Assembly (NCBI GenBank): GCA_024685175.1
Contig: JAIKWD010000007.1
Span: 1 to 64,000, forward strand
Reading direction: 5' to 3'
From: Bacteroidales bacterium
Lineage (GTDB): Bacteria > Bacteroidota > Bacteroidia > Bacteroidales > WCHB1-69
Length of the DNA stretch: 64,000 bases
Shown: positions 24,165 to 33,355 of the stretch, piece after piece
Numbering within the stretch: the stretch's first letter is position 1
Layout of the letters: every line of letters begins with the position of its first letter
Made by a program: the position numbers and the translations under genes
The notes under the pieces: generated by a model
Database searches by the model: none
Told to the model about the DNA's origin: nothing
The model's input: the letters and a program-made list of their open reading frames with translations, nothing else

Positions 24165-25530
24165 CTGTTCCTTTTTTTAGTTCACGTACGAAGGCGTCCC
24201 AAAACAGGTCGCCGATAAGATTATAGCCCGTGGCGGTGAAGTGGACACGGTCCTTCTGCGCCAGTCCCTTCTTGCGCCAGGTCTCCATAGATTTCAGTCC
24301 GCCCATAACGGCAAACTGGTCCCACACGGCTCCGCCCGTCCGGTCGGCCAGGCGATACATCGCCTCCTGTACCAGTGGACCGGTATTGTTGACATAGTAA
24401 CGGCCTTTGCGCCCTTTCTTCCAGGTGTCGTTGTTGGTCACGAAGATAAAGTCGCAGTCAGGGTTGGCCAGATGAATAATATCGGCCAGCCGCAGATAGT
24501 TGTTCTGAAACGCGACGGTATCGAAATGGTCGCCGTAGGCATCATTGACGCCGATATTGAAGATGACCATGTCAGGTTGGAGCAGTTCCATATCGCGGGC
24601 AAAGTTTTGGCAGCGCAAGTAAGAAGTCACTTGTGCGCCATTCACGCCGATGGACGAGAGTGTTACGCCAGGGCGGCCGTTCTGCATCAGAATTCCGTTC
24701 ACGATGAAGGTGTCACCCTTGCTGCAGGGGAAGAAGAGGGTGAATTCATCCACAGGGTAGTCGAGATAAAAGTGATAGCGACCGTTTTTCGTGTCTACGC
24801 TGTCGGGAAAATGATAAACTGTATCCTCCTTGAGGATGGGATCGATCGGCCAACCGCAGGTCTCACCGAGCAGAACGATGGTATCGGCGCCAAAATCGTA
24901 GCCCTCCGCCCGCATCTTGATCGTGATGGAGTTGAGGGTATCCGCCGTCCACACGGCAATGCCGCTGGCGCCCAACGGGAAGGTATGGTCATTGTACACA
25001 TTGCGAATCAGATTGAACGGTTTGGCCGCGGTGACCTTATAGTCGTACGGGTTGTTGCATTTGCTGGCGGCGGAGTACGGGAAGATGAACCCTCGTTCGG
25101 CGGGTTCGCCGCCAAACTCGTCCAAGAGATGTTTGCGGAAACGGTGCGTCATCGTGCCCGCCTGAATGTGGGAGCCGCCTATCTGCACGATGTGCAAGTG
25201 TCCCTTTCTGGTCGTCATCAGATCCTTGAGCATATTGAAGAAGCTCTCCAAGTTACGACCTTCAGGGCCCTGGTAAAGCGTGTCAATGGCATATTGGATT
25301 CGGGTGTCGTCGGGGTCGTACAACTCTTCGGCGATGACAGTGTCCGTTGCAAGCGAGTCAACAGCGACGGGGAGACACGTGAGGGTGTCAATGTCTATGA
25401 GGTTGATGCCCATCGTATCGGTAACGGTAGGGATGTCGGGAATGGAGTCCGACTCGCCGACCACCTGCGCCATTGCGGGGAGTGCAGAGAACAAGAGCAA
25501 GAAGGCGACTATCTGGCGGATACGTTCCAT
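24151..25530 (-). CDS. Exported SGNH/GDSL hydrolase-like protein, partner of MBOAT
   Basis: 459 aa with signal peptide MERIRQIVAFLLLFSALPAMAQ. SGNH blocks can be traced: block I IVQIGGSHIQAG (GDSL replaced by GGSH, Ser kept), block III FNIGVNDAYGDHF (G-x-N-D) and block V DRVHFTATGYN (D-x-x-H). It is therefore probably a catalytically complete periplasmic acetyltransferase or esterase, as in AlgX/PatB-type proteins. Its 5' end overlaps the upstream SGNH gene by 22 bases and its 3' end overlaps the MBOAT gene by 14, so the three are translationally coupled. Confidence 0.82.
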   Translation of the reverse strand: MERIRQIVAFLLLFSALPAMAQVVGESDSIPDIPTVTDTMGINLIDIDTLTCLPVAVDSLATDTVIAEELYDPDDTRIQYAIDTLYQGPEGRNLESFFNMLKDLMTTRKGHLHIVQIGGSHIQAGTMTHRFRKHLLDEFGGEPAERGFIFPYSAASKCNNPYDYKVTAAKPFNLIRNVYNDHTFPLGASGIAVWTADTLNSITIKMRAEGYDFGADTIVLLGETCGWPIDPILKEDTVYHFPDSVDTKNGRYHFYLDYPVDEFTLFFPCSKGDTFIVNGILMQNGRPGVTLSSIGVNGAQVTSYLRCQNFARDMELLQPDMVIFNIGVNDAYGDHFDTVAFQNNYLRLADIIHLANPDCDFIFVTNNDTWKKGRKGRYYVNNTGPLVQEAMYRLADRTGGAVWDQFAVMGGLKSMETWRKKGLAQKDRVHFTATGYNLIGDLFWDAFVRELKKGTDESR

Positions 25531-26936
25531 AGGGTATCGAATTGTTGGGCGGGAATATTCTTGCGGGTGCGGTAGAAGGCGTACATAGAGGCGAAGTTGT
25601 CGGCCAGTGCCTTACCCACCTTGTTTGCGCCAGCGGGGGTGAAGTGCACGTAGTCGGGGCCGGCGAGGCCGTTGCGCGCCCAAGTCACCATAGAGCCCTG
25701 GCCACCCATCACCTCGTAGATGTCCCAATAGGCCACGTGGTTGCGCAAGGCGATGGTGCGCAGACTGTCGATAAGGCGCGGCAGCATCGGATAGGTGTCC
25801 AGCTTGCCACCGCGGCGCGTACTCATATCCGACGGGCCCACAAAGACGATGGTGGCACTTGGACAAGCCTGATGCACCCGCTTGAGCTGGCGGTCGATGC
25901 TCGTGCAATAGTTGTTGAGCGACTTGTCGTTATAGATGACCGGCACGGAGTTGCCACCGAACTGGAGGATGATCATCCCCACATTGGCTTGTTTGTAGCA
26001 ACTGCGCAGCAGTGTGTCGTTGATGAGGGTGAACTGGTTACCAGACGAACCGCGCAAGGGGATGTTGTCAACGGCCACGCCGTAGCCGTCATCCAGCATA
26101 ATGCCGTAGATGTCGGCACTGCCCTGCATAGAGATCTGCAGCGATGTCGTGGCCGAGTCCATCTGCCAATGGCACGTGTGGATGCCCACAAGTCCGGGCT
26201 CTTGGGTCTCGCGATACTCGCTCTTGCGATCCTTGAGTGTGGCGGAGAAGTTGCCGACGCGGTCGTTGTACAGCAAAGTCACGTTGGAGAATTTCTTCAC
26301 GCGGGCGTCGGTACTGCTGTGACGGGAGGCGTTGGCGCCGAAGGTGGCCCCGCCGCCCAGTCGATAGCACTTGGCCATCAGGCCGTAGTTGCCATTGGTG
26401 CGGGCACCGTCGCCATAGGACGAATACAGCGTCAAGGCACCCGATGCGTACTGGCTCACGGCAAACGAGGGGATGGATTGGATGACAGGCACCATACCTG
26501 GGCCACCGCCGCCGAACGTGCGCTGGAAATAACTGCGCAGGTTGCACGAAATGCGGTCCATCTCAATCTGAGAATCGCCGTAGTGCAAGATACGGACCAC
26601 CTCATGGTTGGCCCGAGCCTGCTCCACTTTGGCGAAAAAGCGGTCGAAGAAGGTAACGTCGTCGTCAGGCAGGTAAAAATGCCCGGCCTGTTCCGTCACC
26701 ACCTTGCGGAACTGTTCCAGGGTGTCTTTCAAGTCGTTGAGATGCCTCAACTCCACGGAGTCCACCTCTTCGATTTCCACCACCTCAGGTGAGTGGGCCG
26801 TCATCACATCATCCAACGATGGAAAGTTCAGTTGCATTTTACCGATCTTGAGGCCATCCTTTGGATAGAAATAAGCCGCAGTACCCAATGCACTTATAAT
26901 CAATATGATAAACAAAAAAATCTTGTACGGTTTCAT
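25509..26936 (-). CDS. Membrane-anchored SGNH hydrolase-like protein, first gene of O-acylation operon
   Basis: 475 aa with one N-terminal hydrophobic segment (FLFIILIISALGTAAYF), a signal anchor or uncleaved signal. Block I is ILHYGDSQIEMDR (GDSQ, Ser kept) and block V is PDYVHFTPAGANKV (D-x-x-H). The block III region reads LQFGGNSVPVIY, so the canonical G-x-N-D is altered. It is thus a divergent paralogue of the downstream SGNH protein and may act as a binding or scaffolding partner, like the AlgJ/AlgX pair. A TAnnTTTG promoter precedes it. Confidence 0.8.
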   Translation of the reverse strand: MKPYKIFLFIILIISALGTAAYFYPKDGLKIGKMQLNFPSLDDVMTAHSPEVVEIEEVDSVELRHLNDLKDTLEQFRKVVTEQAGHFYLPDDDVTFFDRFFAKVEQARANHEVVRILHYGDSQIEMDRISCNLRSYFQRTFGGGGPGMVPVIQSIPSFAVSQYASGALTLYSSYGDGARTNGNYGLMAKCYRLGGGATFGANASRHSSTDARVKKFSNVTLLYNDRVGNFSATLKDRKSEYRETQEPGLVGIHTCHWQMDSATTSLQISMQGSADIYGIMLDDGYGVAVDNIPLRGSSGNQFTLINDTLLRSCYKQANVGMIILQFGGNSVPVIYNDKSLNNYCTSIDRQLKRVHQACPSATIVFVGPSDMSTRRGGKLDTYPMLPRLIDSLRTIALRNHVAYWDIYEVMGGQGSMVTWARNGLAGPDYVHFTPAGANKVGKALADNFASMYAFYRTRKNIPAQQFDTLWNVSAR

Positions 26937-26965
26937 CCTTGAACACCCTATATTTTTTAGGGGGG

Positions 26966-26973
26966 CAAAGATA
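26966..26973 (-). promoter_or_regulatory. -7 element (TATCTTTG) for the SGNH-SGNH-MBOAT operon
   Basis: On the minus strand TATCTTTG lies 29 bases before the ATG at 26936, followed by a C-rich and then AT-rich leader. Confidence 0.65.
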
Positions 26974-27012
26974 CAAAATTATTGAGTACTGAATCTGTCG
27001 CGTCCTTCGCGT

Positions 27013-27777
27013 TCATCGTGAGTGGTCGAAAAAAAGAAGGAAGCCTTTATAAAAGGTTCGGGTCACCTTGAAACATTGGTTCTTTATCGTAACCATCTTC
27101 TTATCTATTCTATTTATTTTCTGACAGTTAACGACTGTAGAGCGATTAATCTTCAAGAATTTATTAGCAGGCAATTGTTTGACGAAGTTTTTCAGGTTTT
27201 TCTTGTCATAGACCGGCGAGCCTTTTTCAAGGACCACCCTCATCTCATTACCCACACTTTGGGCAAACAGGATCTCGTCACAAAACAGGCGACAATATCC
27301 ATTCTTTTTGTCTTGTATGAAGATGAAGTCTTTATCTGTCTGAAAGGCTATTCTATCTTCGTTATAGGAAGCAGGCAACTCATGGACTTGAGAATTATGT
27401 TCTGTCAGTGACAAGAGGTAGCCATAGATATTAAGAATCTTACTCATGACATTCTGCACATTATCCTTTTCTATAGGTAAGAAAATAAAATCAGAGAAGC
27501 CTTGGCCCAAACAGTCCTTGATTTTTTTATACCCATTAACTGTTCCCACGCCAACCACGTAGGGCGGTTTTTGAATCAGGTTTAGAATTTCGTGCATTTC
27601 CAAGTCAAGGATAAGAATGGGAGATTTGTGTTTCGTCAAATATTCCAAAGCTTCACTCCTATTACGCAGAATACTATCTATCTCAAAAGAATAAAACTCC
27701 GAAAGGATGGCTTTTAATGCTGTTTGTATTTTCTCATCGGTTACAAACATAGAACAATTAATAGATTTATCATCCAT
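27013..27777 (-). CDS. LytTR-type DNA-binding response regulator with degenerate receiver
   Basis: 254 aa. Residues 1-125 resemble a CheY-like receiver: the phospho-acceptor Asp may be kept (ILILDLEMHE), but the conserved Lys of the C-terminal K-P motif is replaced (FIFLPIE). Residues about 150-250 are a LytTR domain (FIFIQDKKNGYCRLF, KNFVKQLPANKFLKINRSTVVN). It is a transcription regulator. No histidine kinase is adjacent, so it is an orphan. It is AT-rich compared with its neighbours and has its own -7 element. Targets are unknown. Confidence 0.83.
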   Translation of the reverse strand: MDDKSINCSMFVTDEKIQTALKAILSEFYSFEIDSILRNRSEALEYLTKHKSPILILDLEMHEILNLIQKPPYVVGVGTVNGYKKIKDCLGQGFSDFIFLPIEKDNVQNVMSKILNIYGYLLSLTEHNSQVHELPASYNEDRIAFQTDKDFIFIQDKKNGYCRLFCDEILFAQSVGNEMRVVLEKGSPVYDKKNLKNFVKQLPANKFLKINRSTVVNCQKINRIDKKMVTIKNQCFKVTRTFYKGFLLFFDHSR

Positions 27778-27812
27778 AAAACTTTATTTTGTTTAATTAA
27801 TAAGAGGTATGG

Positions 27813-27820
27813 CAAAAATA
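27813..27820 (-). promoter_or_regulatory. -7 element (TATTTTTG) for the LytTR gene
   Basis: On the minus strand TATTTTTG lies 35 bases before the ATG at 27777. The rest of 27821-28016 is AT-rich with no gene or structured RNA that I can support. Confidence 0.6.
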
Positions 27821-28016
27821 CGTATAACATCTATTTTTCCACAATGGAAAATGATAATCAGGCACACAATCGGGGTTCTTTAGCAACAAAACAACATCAT
27901 TTGTGCAAATACGGATGTTTTTTGTAACACAAAGAGCTATAACACCGATATTTTCAGGCCTTAAAACGGCAAGGTAGCCAAGCTATCATCAGAAGCCTAA
28001 AATCTGCTATTTTTTG

Positions 28017-28024
28017 TATCTTTG
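28017..28024 (+). promoter_or_regulatory. -7 element (TATCTTTG) for trpS
   Basis: TATCTTTG matches TAnnTTTG, 20 bases before the trpS ATG at 28045. Confidence 0.7.
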
Positions 28025-28044
28025 CCGCCTTAAACAACAACGAT

Positions 28045-29040
28045 ATGGATACAGTAGTCAGTGGCATCAGGCCAACAGGTTTTTTGCATTTAGGCAACTA
28101 TTTCGGAGCTTTGCGCAACTTCATCAAGATGCAGAACGAGAATCGGTGTTTTTTCTTCATCGCCGACTATCATTCTCTTACCACGCACCCCACCCCGACA
28201 GACCTGCGCACCAACGTCAAGAACGTGCTCATCGACTACATCGCGGCGGGATTGGACCCCGAGAAGGCCACCATCTATGTGCAGAGCGATGTGCCGCAGG
28301 TGTGCGAGCTCAGTCTGCTGCTCTCGATGAACGTCTATGTGGGTGAGCTGCAGCGTGTGGCTTCCTTCAAGGAGAAGGTGCGCCGCCAGCCCAACAACGT
28401 CAACGCCGGTCTGCTCAACTACCCCGTCTTGATGGCTGCCGACATCCTGTTGCACCGCGCCGACAAGGTGCCCGTGGGCAAGGACCAGGAGCAGCATCTC
28501 GAGATGACCCGCGACTTCGCCCAGCGTTTCAACCATATCTACCAGCACGAGTATTTCAAGTTGCCCGTGGCCTACAACTTTGGCAACGAGCTGATCAAGA
28601 TACCCGGACTGGACGGCTCCACCAAGATGTCCAAGTCCGACAACGAGGGCTCCTGTATCTTCTTGTCCGACGCACCCGAGGTGGTTCGCAAGAAGATTAT
28701 GCGCGCGGTTTCCGACAGCGGCCCCACCGAGCCCGGCCAACCCAAGTCGCAGGCCGTGGAGAATCTCTTCAGCTTGATGAAAGCCGTCTCTACCCCCGAC
28801 ACTGTCCAGTATTTCGAAGACCAATACCAGGCCTGCCAGATTCGCTACGGCGATATGAAGAAGCAACTGGCGGCCGATATGATTGCTTTCACTCAACCCA
28901 TCTACGAGCGCATTCTTGAATTGCGCTCCAAGGACGACTACATCAGTCGTGTGGCCCGCGAAGGCGCCGAAAGAGCCCGCGAAAGCGCCGCCAAGACAGT
29001 CAAAGACGTACGGGAAATTATCGGATTCAAAGCCCTTTAA
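28045..29040 (+). CDS. trpS: Tryptophan-tRNA ligase
   Basis: Charges tRNA-Trp in the cytoplasm. 331 aa, the usual length. The class I signatures are the HIGH-like TGFLHLGNYFGAL (residues 12-24) and KMSKSDNEG (about 198-206). Other conserved points are FFIADYHSLT and VPVGKDQEQHLE. Its ATG follows a Bacteroidota promoter with a 20-base leader. The VWA protein gene begins 9 bases after the stop, so the two are likely co-transcribed though functionally unrelated. Confidence 0.97.
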   Translation: MDTVVSGIRPTGFLHLGNYFGALRNFIKMQNENRCFFFIADYHSLTTHPTPTDLRTNVKNVLIDYIAAGLDPEKATIYVQSDVPQVCELSLLLSMNVYVGELQRVASFKEKVRRQPNNVNAGLLNYPVLMAADILLHRADKVPVGKDQEQHLEMTRDFAQRFNHIYQHEYFKLPVAYNFGNELIKIPGLDGSTKMSKSDNEGSCIFLSDAPEVVRKKIMRAVSDSGPTEPGQPKSQAVENLFSLMKAVSTPDTVQYFEDQYQACQIRYGDMKKQLAADMIAFTQPIYERILELRSKDDYISRVAREGAERARESAAKTVKDVREIIGFKAL

Positions 29041-29049
29041 TCTTTCACT

Positions 29050-31146
29050 ATGGCTCTGCTCACCAAATATTCTCTTTGGTTTTTGCCACTCATCTTGCTC
29101 ATAGGAGCAGGCTATGCCCTCTTTCTCTACTTCAAAAATGACAACATTGTCTTTGAGAAACGGGATCGCATCATCATGGCCACCTTACGTGGTCTTGCCA
29201 TGTCACTCTTGGCTTTCCTTCTTCTCACCCCCATGCTTAAACTCATTCTCAAGCAGACGGACAAACCCTTAATTCTGCTTGCTATTGACAACAGCGAGTC
29301 GTTGCGTGCGAACAAGGACTCTGCCTACTACATAAATGACTACCCGAAGGCCGTGCAGAATCTGGCGGCGGCAATCGGAGACAAATACGAGCTCAAAACC
29401 TATCTTGTTGGTGATGAAGATCACCTGCTCGGCAACGATGAGGCTTTCAATCTGGATTACTCCGACAAATCCACCAATCTGTCCTCCATCTTTGACCAAA
29501 TCAATATGCTCTATGCAAACCGTAACGTAGGCGCTGTGGTCCTGCTGAGCGACGGCATCTACAACACGGGAGCTAATCCATACTACAAAGCTTCTCGCTG
29601 CAGTTTCCCCGTTTACACGGTCGGATTAGGCAACACAGACCTCACTGTCGACCTGTTCTTCTCCAATGTCACACACAACAAGCAGGCCTTCAAGGGCAAT
29701 ATGTTTCCCGTGGAGTTAACCGTGGCCGCCAACAAGCTTTCCGGCAAAACCGCGGAACTCACCGTCATGGAAGGCAAAGAGCAAGTGTTTCACAAGACTA
29801 TAAACTTAAGTGGCAACCGCCATTTCGAGACTATAAAGCTCAACTTGGAGGCCAAGAGCATCGGCACCCACCACTATCGTGCAGATTTGACCGAACTGGA
29901 TGGAGAGGTGACGCACAAGAACAACCACATCCATTTCTACGTTGATGTGGTTGAGTCGAAAGACAAGATTGCCATCGTATACAACTCACCCCATCCTGAT
30001 GTGGCTGCAATGAACGAAGCGTTGTCGCAGACAGACAACTATCAGGTGGAAGTCTCTGCTGCCAACGAATTCAAGGGCAACCCATCCGACTACAGTCTTG
30101 TCATCCTGCACCAGCTGCCATCCAAGACAAACTCTGCCTCCAACCTCATCTCGCAGATACGAAAAAGTGGCACTTCGGCGCTATACGTGTTGGGCACGCA
30201 AACCGACCTCAACAATTTCAACACCCTAAACACCGGTCTTACCGTAACGCAGAGCAAGACGCTCACCAACAACGCAGTTCCGATGTTCAACCAGAACTTC
30301 ACCTCGTTCACTTTCTCCGAGGAAGCCAAACAGATGCTCGGCAAGTATCCGCCCATCAAGACCATCTTCGGAACCTACAAGACCAGCGTTTCCGCCAACG
30401 TGTTTATGTACCAACGTATCAGCGGTGTGGAGACCAAATACCCATTGATCGTCTTTAACGACCAAAACGGCGCCAAGACGGGCATCATCACCGGAGCTGG
30501 ATTCTGGCAATGGAAACTCTACAACTACATATACGCTGACAACCACGAGGCTTTCAACGAGATCATAGACAAAACGGTTCTTTACCTGGCAGCGAAAGGA
30601 GACAAGAGTCAGTTTCGGGTGCGCCATGAGGACGTGTTCGCCGAGAATGCAGATGTCGAGTTCTCCGCCGAATTGTTCAACGACAGTTACGAGCTCATAA
30701 ACGAGCCCGACGTCAAGATGGTTATCAAGGGCAGTGGCGACACCACCTACGAAGCGCAATTCTCCAAGCAGAACAAGGGTTATTACCTCAATATGGGCGA
30801 ACTACCCACCGGCAACTACACCTGGACGGCCACCACAAAAGTGGGCAACAAACGTCTAGAGCGAACTGGCCGTTTCTCAATCCAGGAAGTAATGCTCGAA
30901 ACCGCCAACCTCATCGCTGACCACGAACTACTCAAAAGCATCTCTACCGCCACCAACGGCAAGTTCTTCGAAAAAGACGACATCGATAAAGTGGCACAAG
31001 CCATCAAATCCAACGACAACATCAAATCCATTGCCAGCTACCAGAAAAAATACACCATGCTACTCAACTCTCCTTGGTATCTGGCCGCCATCGTACTACT
31101 GCTCGGCATAGAATGGTTCCTGCGCAAATGGCACGGAGGATACTAA
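29050..31146 (+). CDS. VWA-domain membrane protein
   Basis: 698 aa. Two hydrophobic segments at the N-terminus (LWFLPLILLIGAGYALFLYF; LAMSLLAFLLLTPML) precede an extracytoplasmic von Willebrand A-like domain. Its metal site DNSES (D-x-S-x-S) is intact and is followed by VVLLSDGIYNTG. A large beta-rich middle and a last helix (WYLAAIVLLLGIEWFL) end the protein. The layout matches Bacteroidota proteins encoded near BatA-like and DUF4159 genes; the DUF4159 gene is next. The role is unknown, perhaps envelope homeostasis or a moxR-bat-type assembly. Confidence 0.8.
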   Translation: MALLTKYSLWFLPLILLIGAGYALFLYFKNDNIVFEKRDRIIMATLRGLAMSLLAFLLLTPMLKLILKQTDKPLILLAIDNSESLRANKDSAYYINDYPKAVQNLAAAIGDKYELKTYLVGDEDHLLGNDEAFNLDYSDKSTNLSSIFDQINMLYANRNVGAVVLLSDGIYNTGANPYYKASRCSFPVYTVGLGNTDLTVDLFFSNVTHNKQAFKGNMFPVELTVAANKLSGKTAELTVMEGKEQVFHKTINLSGNRHFETIKLNLEAKSIGTHHYRADLTELDGEVTHKNNHIHFYVDVVESKDKIAIVYNSPHPDVAAMNEALSQTDNYQVEVSAANEFKGNPSDYSLVILHQLPSKTNSASNLISQIRKSGTSALYVLGTQTDLNNFNTLNTGLTVTQSKTLTNNAVPMFNQNFTSFTFSEEAKQMLGKYPPIKTIFGTYKTSVSANVFMYQRISGVETKYPLIVFNDQNGAKTGIITGAGFWQWKLYNYIYADNHEAFNEIIDKTVLYLAAKGDKSQFRVRHEDVFAENADVEFSAELFNDSYELINEPDVKMVIKGSGDTTYEAQFSKQNKGYYLNMGELPTGNYTWTATTKVGNKRLERTGRFSIQEVMLETANLIADHELLKSISTATNGKFFEKDDIDKVAQAIKSNDNIKSIASYQKKYTMLLNSPWYLAAIVLLLGIEWFLRKWHGGY

Positions 31147-31155
31147 TCGCGGAGC

Positions 31156-31251
31156 GATTAAAGATTAAAGATCAAAAAACAAAGACCAAAGTAATATAAG
31201 ACGCAAGACTTCATTCCTCATTCCTGACTCCTAACTTCTAACCCCTAATCG
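31156..31251. repeat. Two heptad tracts filling the leader of the DUF4159 gene
   Basis: 31156-31190 reads in sevens as GATTAAA, GATTAAA, GATCAAA, AAACAAA, GACCAAA. 31210-31251 reads TTCATTC, CTCATTC, CTGACTC, CTAACTT, CTAACCC, CTAATCG, ending 2 bases before the ATG at 31254. Each tract drifts gradually from unit to unit. No promoter or hairpin is evident in between. Confidence 0.75.
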
Positions 31252-31253
31252 CA

Positions 31254-31898
31254 ATGAAAAAGATACTTGTCATATTCCTCCTCAGTTTGTTTGTCGCTCC
31301 GCTCGGGGCGCAACAAATCGCGTTGCTCAAGTACAGCGGAGGTGGCGACTGGTACGTCAACCCCACCTCCTTGCCCAACCTCATCAAATTCTGCAACGCC
31401 AACTTGGGAATGTCGTTGGATGCCAAGCCGGCGACCGTGGAAGTAGGCAGCGCCGACATCTTCCAATATCCCTTCGTGCACATGACGGGCCACGGCAACA
31501 TCGTCTTCAACGATGCGGAGGTGGACAACTTGCGCACCTACCTCATCTCCGGCGGCTTCCTGCACGCCGACGACAACTATGGTATGAACCAATACATCCG
31601 AAGGGAGATGAAGAAAGTGTTTCCCGAACTGGAGATGGTGGAACTGCCGTTCAACCATCCCATTTTCCATCAGAAGTACAACTTTTCCAACGGTTTGCCG
31701 AAAATCCACGAGCACGACAACAAGCCGCCGCAAGCCTTCGCCCTGTTTTGGGAAGGCCGTATGGTGTTCCTTTTCACCTACGAGTGCGACCTTGGCGACG
31801 GCTGGGAAGACTACATTGTCCACAAGGACTCTGAGGCCACGCGCACCAAGGCCCTACAGATGGGCGCCAACATCTTGCAGTACGTGTTTACGAATTAG
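31254..31898 (+). CDS. DUF4159 domain protein, exported
   Basis: 214 aa with signal peptide MKKILVIFLLSLFVAPLGAQ. The remainder is the DUF4159 domain: ALLKYSGGGDWYVNPTSLPN, FVHMTGHGNI and the strongly conserved GGFLHADDNYG. The fold is related to class I glutamine-amidotransferase-like domains, but no enzymatic function is established. It lies about 107 bases after a VWA membrane protein, a pairing also seen in other Bacteroidota. An extracytoplasmic partner of that protein is likely. Confidence 0.88.
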   Translation: MKKILVIFLLSLFVAPLGAQQIALLKYSGGGDWYVNPTSLPNLIKFCNANLGMSLDAKPATVEVGSADIFQYPFVHMTGHGNIVFNDAEVDNLRTYLISGGFLHADDNYGMNQYIRREMKKVFPELEMVELPFNHPIFHQKYNFSNGLPKIHEHDNKPPQAFALFWEGRMVFLFTYECDLGDGWEDYIVHKDSEATRTKALQMGANILQYVFTN

Positions 31899-31979
31899 GA
31901 ATTATTTGTTAAGAAACAACAGATGATTCCTGGCGACTTTGAATTCTGAATTTTGATCTTGCGTTTGCAGTGCGAATGC

Positions 31980-33332
31980 CTACATCGCCCACACCAGCAG
32001 GCCTCCACAGATGATAAGGCCACTGACAAAGAGGTCGATGAGGCAGAATCCCATAATATCTTTAGCGTTCAACTTGGCGATAGCCAGCGCGGGGATGGCC
32101 CAAAAGGGCTGAATAAGGTTGGTCCACGCATCACCCCATGCGATGGCCGTGCCAGTAAGGCCGGGATCGACGCCAAGGTCAGCACCTGCTGCAAACATAA
32201 TGGGTGCCTGAATGGCCCAGTGTCCGCCGCCCGATGGCACGAAGATGTTGAGCACTGCGGCACACAGAAAGGTCAGCAACGGATAAGTGGTTGGCGTGGA
32301 AATGGAGATGCAGGCGTCACTAATAACAGTGCCGAAACAGATACCCGAGTGGCCAATGCCGGTGATAATACCCATAATACCGGCATAAAAGGGGAACTGC
32401 AACAGGATGCCCGCCGCTCCTGACGCAGCCTTGCCAAAAGCACGCACGTAGGCCAGCGGCGTACCGTGCAGGATGATGCCTACGAACAGGAATAACATAA
32501 TGACGGCATTAAGGTCCAACGAGCCGCCACGGACAAACAACTTGATTATCAAGTAGCCTAATCCTAACAACGCGACAAGCCAACTCAGCACACGGCTGTT
32601 TTCCATCTTCTCGGCAGGGGTGACGGATTCCACCTTCGGTGCAGGAGCCTCTTCCACAAGCAAATCCGGGCTTACGGCTACGACCTGCTCGGCTTTGGGG
32701 TGCATCAGCGAGTTGACGACAACCAATGCGGCGATGACGAGCACGACCATCACGATATTATGCACATCGAGGATGGTCTGCGATACGGGTATGGGACTGG
32801 TCAGCACGCCGTTGGTAGCGGCTGTCAGGGCCTCACCAGGCGTAGCCATCGTCAACGGGATAGAGCCGGAGAGGCCGGCGTGCCACACCACAAAGCCGCT
32901 GTACGCCGAAGCGATAAGCAGGCGGTAGTCCACGCCCGGCAACTTGCGGGCTATCTCCTTGGCAAAGATGACACCTACGATAAGTCCGAAACCCCAGTTG
33001 AGCCAACAAGCCACGGCGGACACCCCTGTCACCAAGGCAATGGCCCCTGCAGGCTTCTTGGGCAACGAAGCCATGGCATTGATGGCACGCTTCACCACGG
33101 GCGCCGAAGCCAGTGTGGAACCACAAACCAACACTAAGGCCATCTGCATGGCGAACGCCAATAGATTCCATACGCCATTGCCCCAATGCTCCACCACCTC
33201 CAGAGGAGTCTGACGGCAAATGGGCATGGCCAACAAAGCGGCCACAAAGGTCAGGATAATGGCAAAGATGAATGGTTCCGGCAAATAGCGCTGCACCAAC
33301 TTGACACAGCCCGATATCAACTTGCGGAACAT
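31980..33332 (-). CDS. atoE: Short-chain fatty acid transporter, AtoE family
   Basis: A 450-aa polytopic membrane protein. It starts MFRKLISGCVKLVQRYLPEPFIFAIILTF and contains NWGFGLIVGVIFAKEIAR, GFVVWHAGLSGSIPLTMATPG and FVPSGGGHWAIQAPIM, all AtoE-family signatures. It carries short-chain fatty acids such as butyrate or acetoacetate. No ato catabolic genes are adjacent. Its gene starts 23 bases after the stop of the C10 protease gene on the same strand and has no visible TAnnTTTG of its own, so read-through is possible. The symbol denotes family only. Confidence 0.87.
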   Translation of the reverse strand: MFRKLISGCVKLVQRYLPEPFIFAIILTFVAALLAMPICRQTPLEVVEHWGNGVWNLLAFAMQMALVLVCGSTLASAPVVKRAINAMASLPKKPAGAIALVTGVSAVACWLNWGFGLIVGVIFAKEIARKLPGVDYRLLIASAYSGFVVWHAGLSGSIPLTMATPGEALTAATNGVLTSPIPVSQTILDVHNIVMVVLVIAALVVVNSLMHPKAEQVVAVSPDLLVEEAPAPKVESVTPAEKMENSRVLSWLVALLGLGYLIIKLFVRGGSLDLNAVIMLFLFVGIILHGTPLAYVRAFGKAASGAAGILLQFPFYAGIMGIITGIGHSGICFGTVISDACISISTPTTYPLLTFLCAAVLNIFVPSGGGHWAIQAPIMFAAGADLGVDPGLTGTAIAWGDAWTNLIQPFWAIPALAIAKLNAKDIMGFCLIDLFVSGLIICGGLLVWAM

Positions 33333-33355
33333 CTCAATCTATGATTTAATGACGA

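Noticed and set aside
24241-26792. Long plus-strand ORFs (444 and 416 aa) opposite the SGNH genes
   Set aside because: Both are shadows of the minus-strand SGNH genes, which have signal peptides and catalytic blocks.
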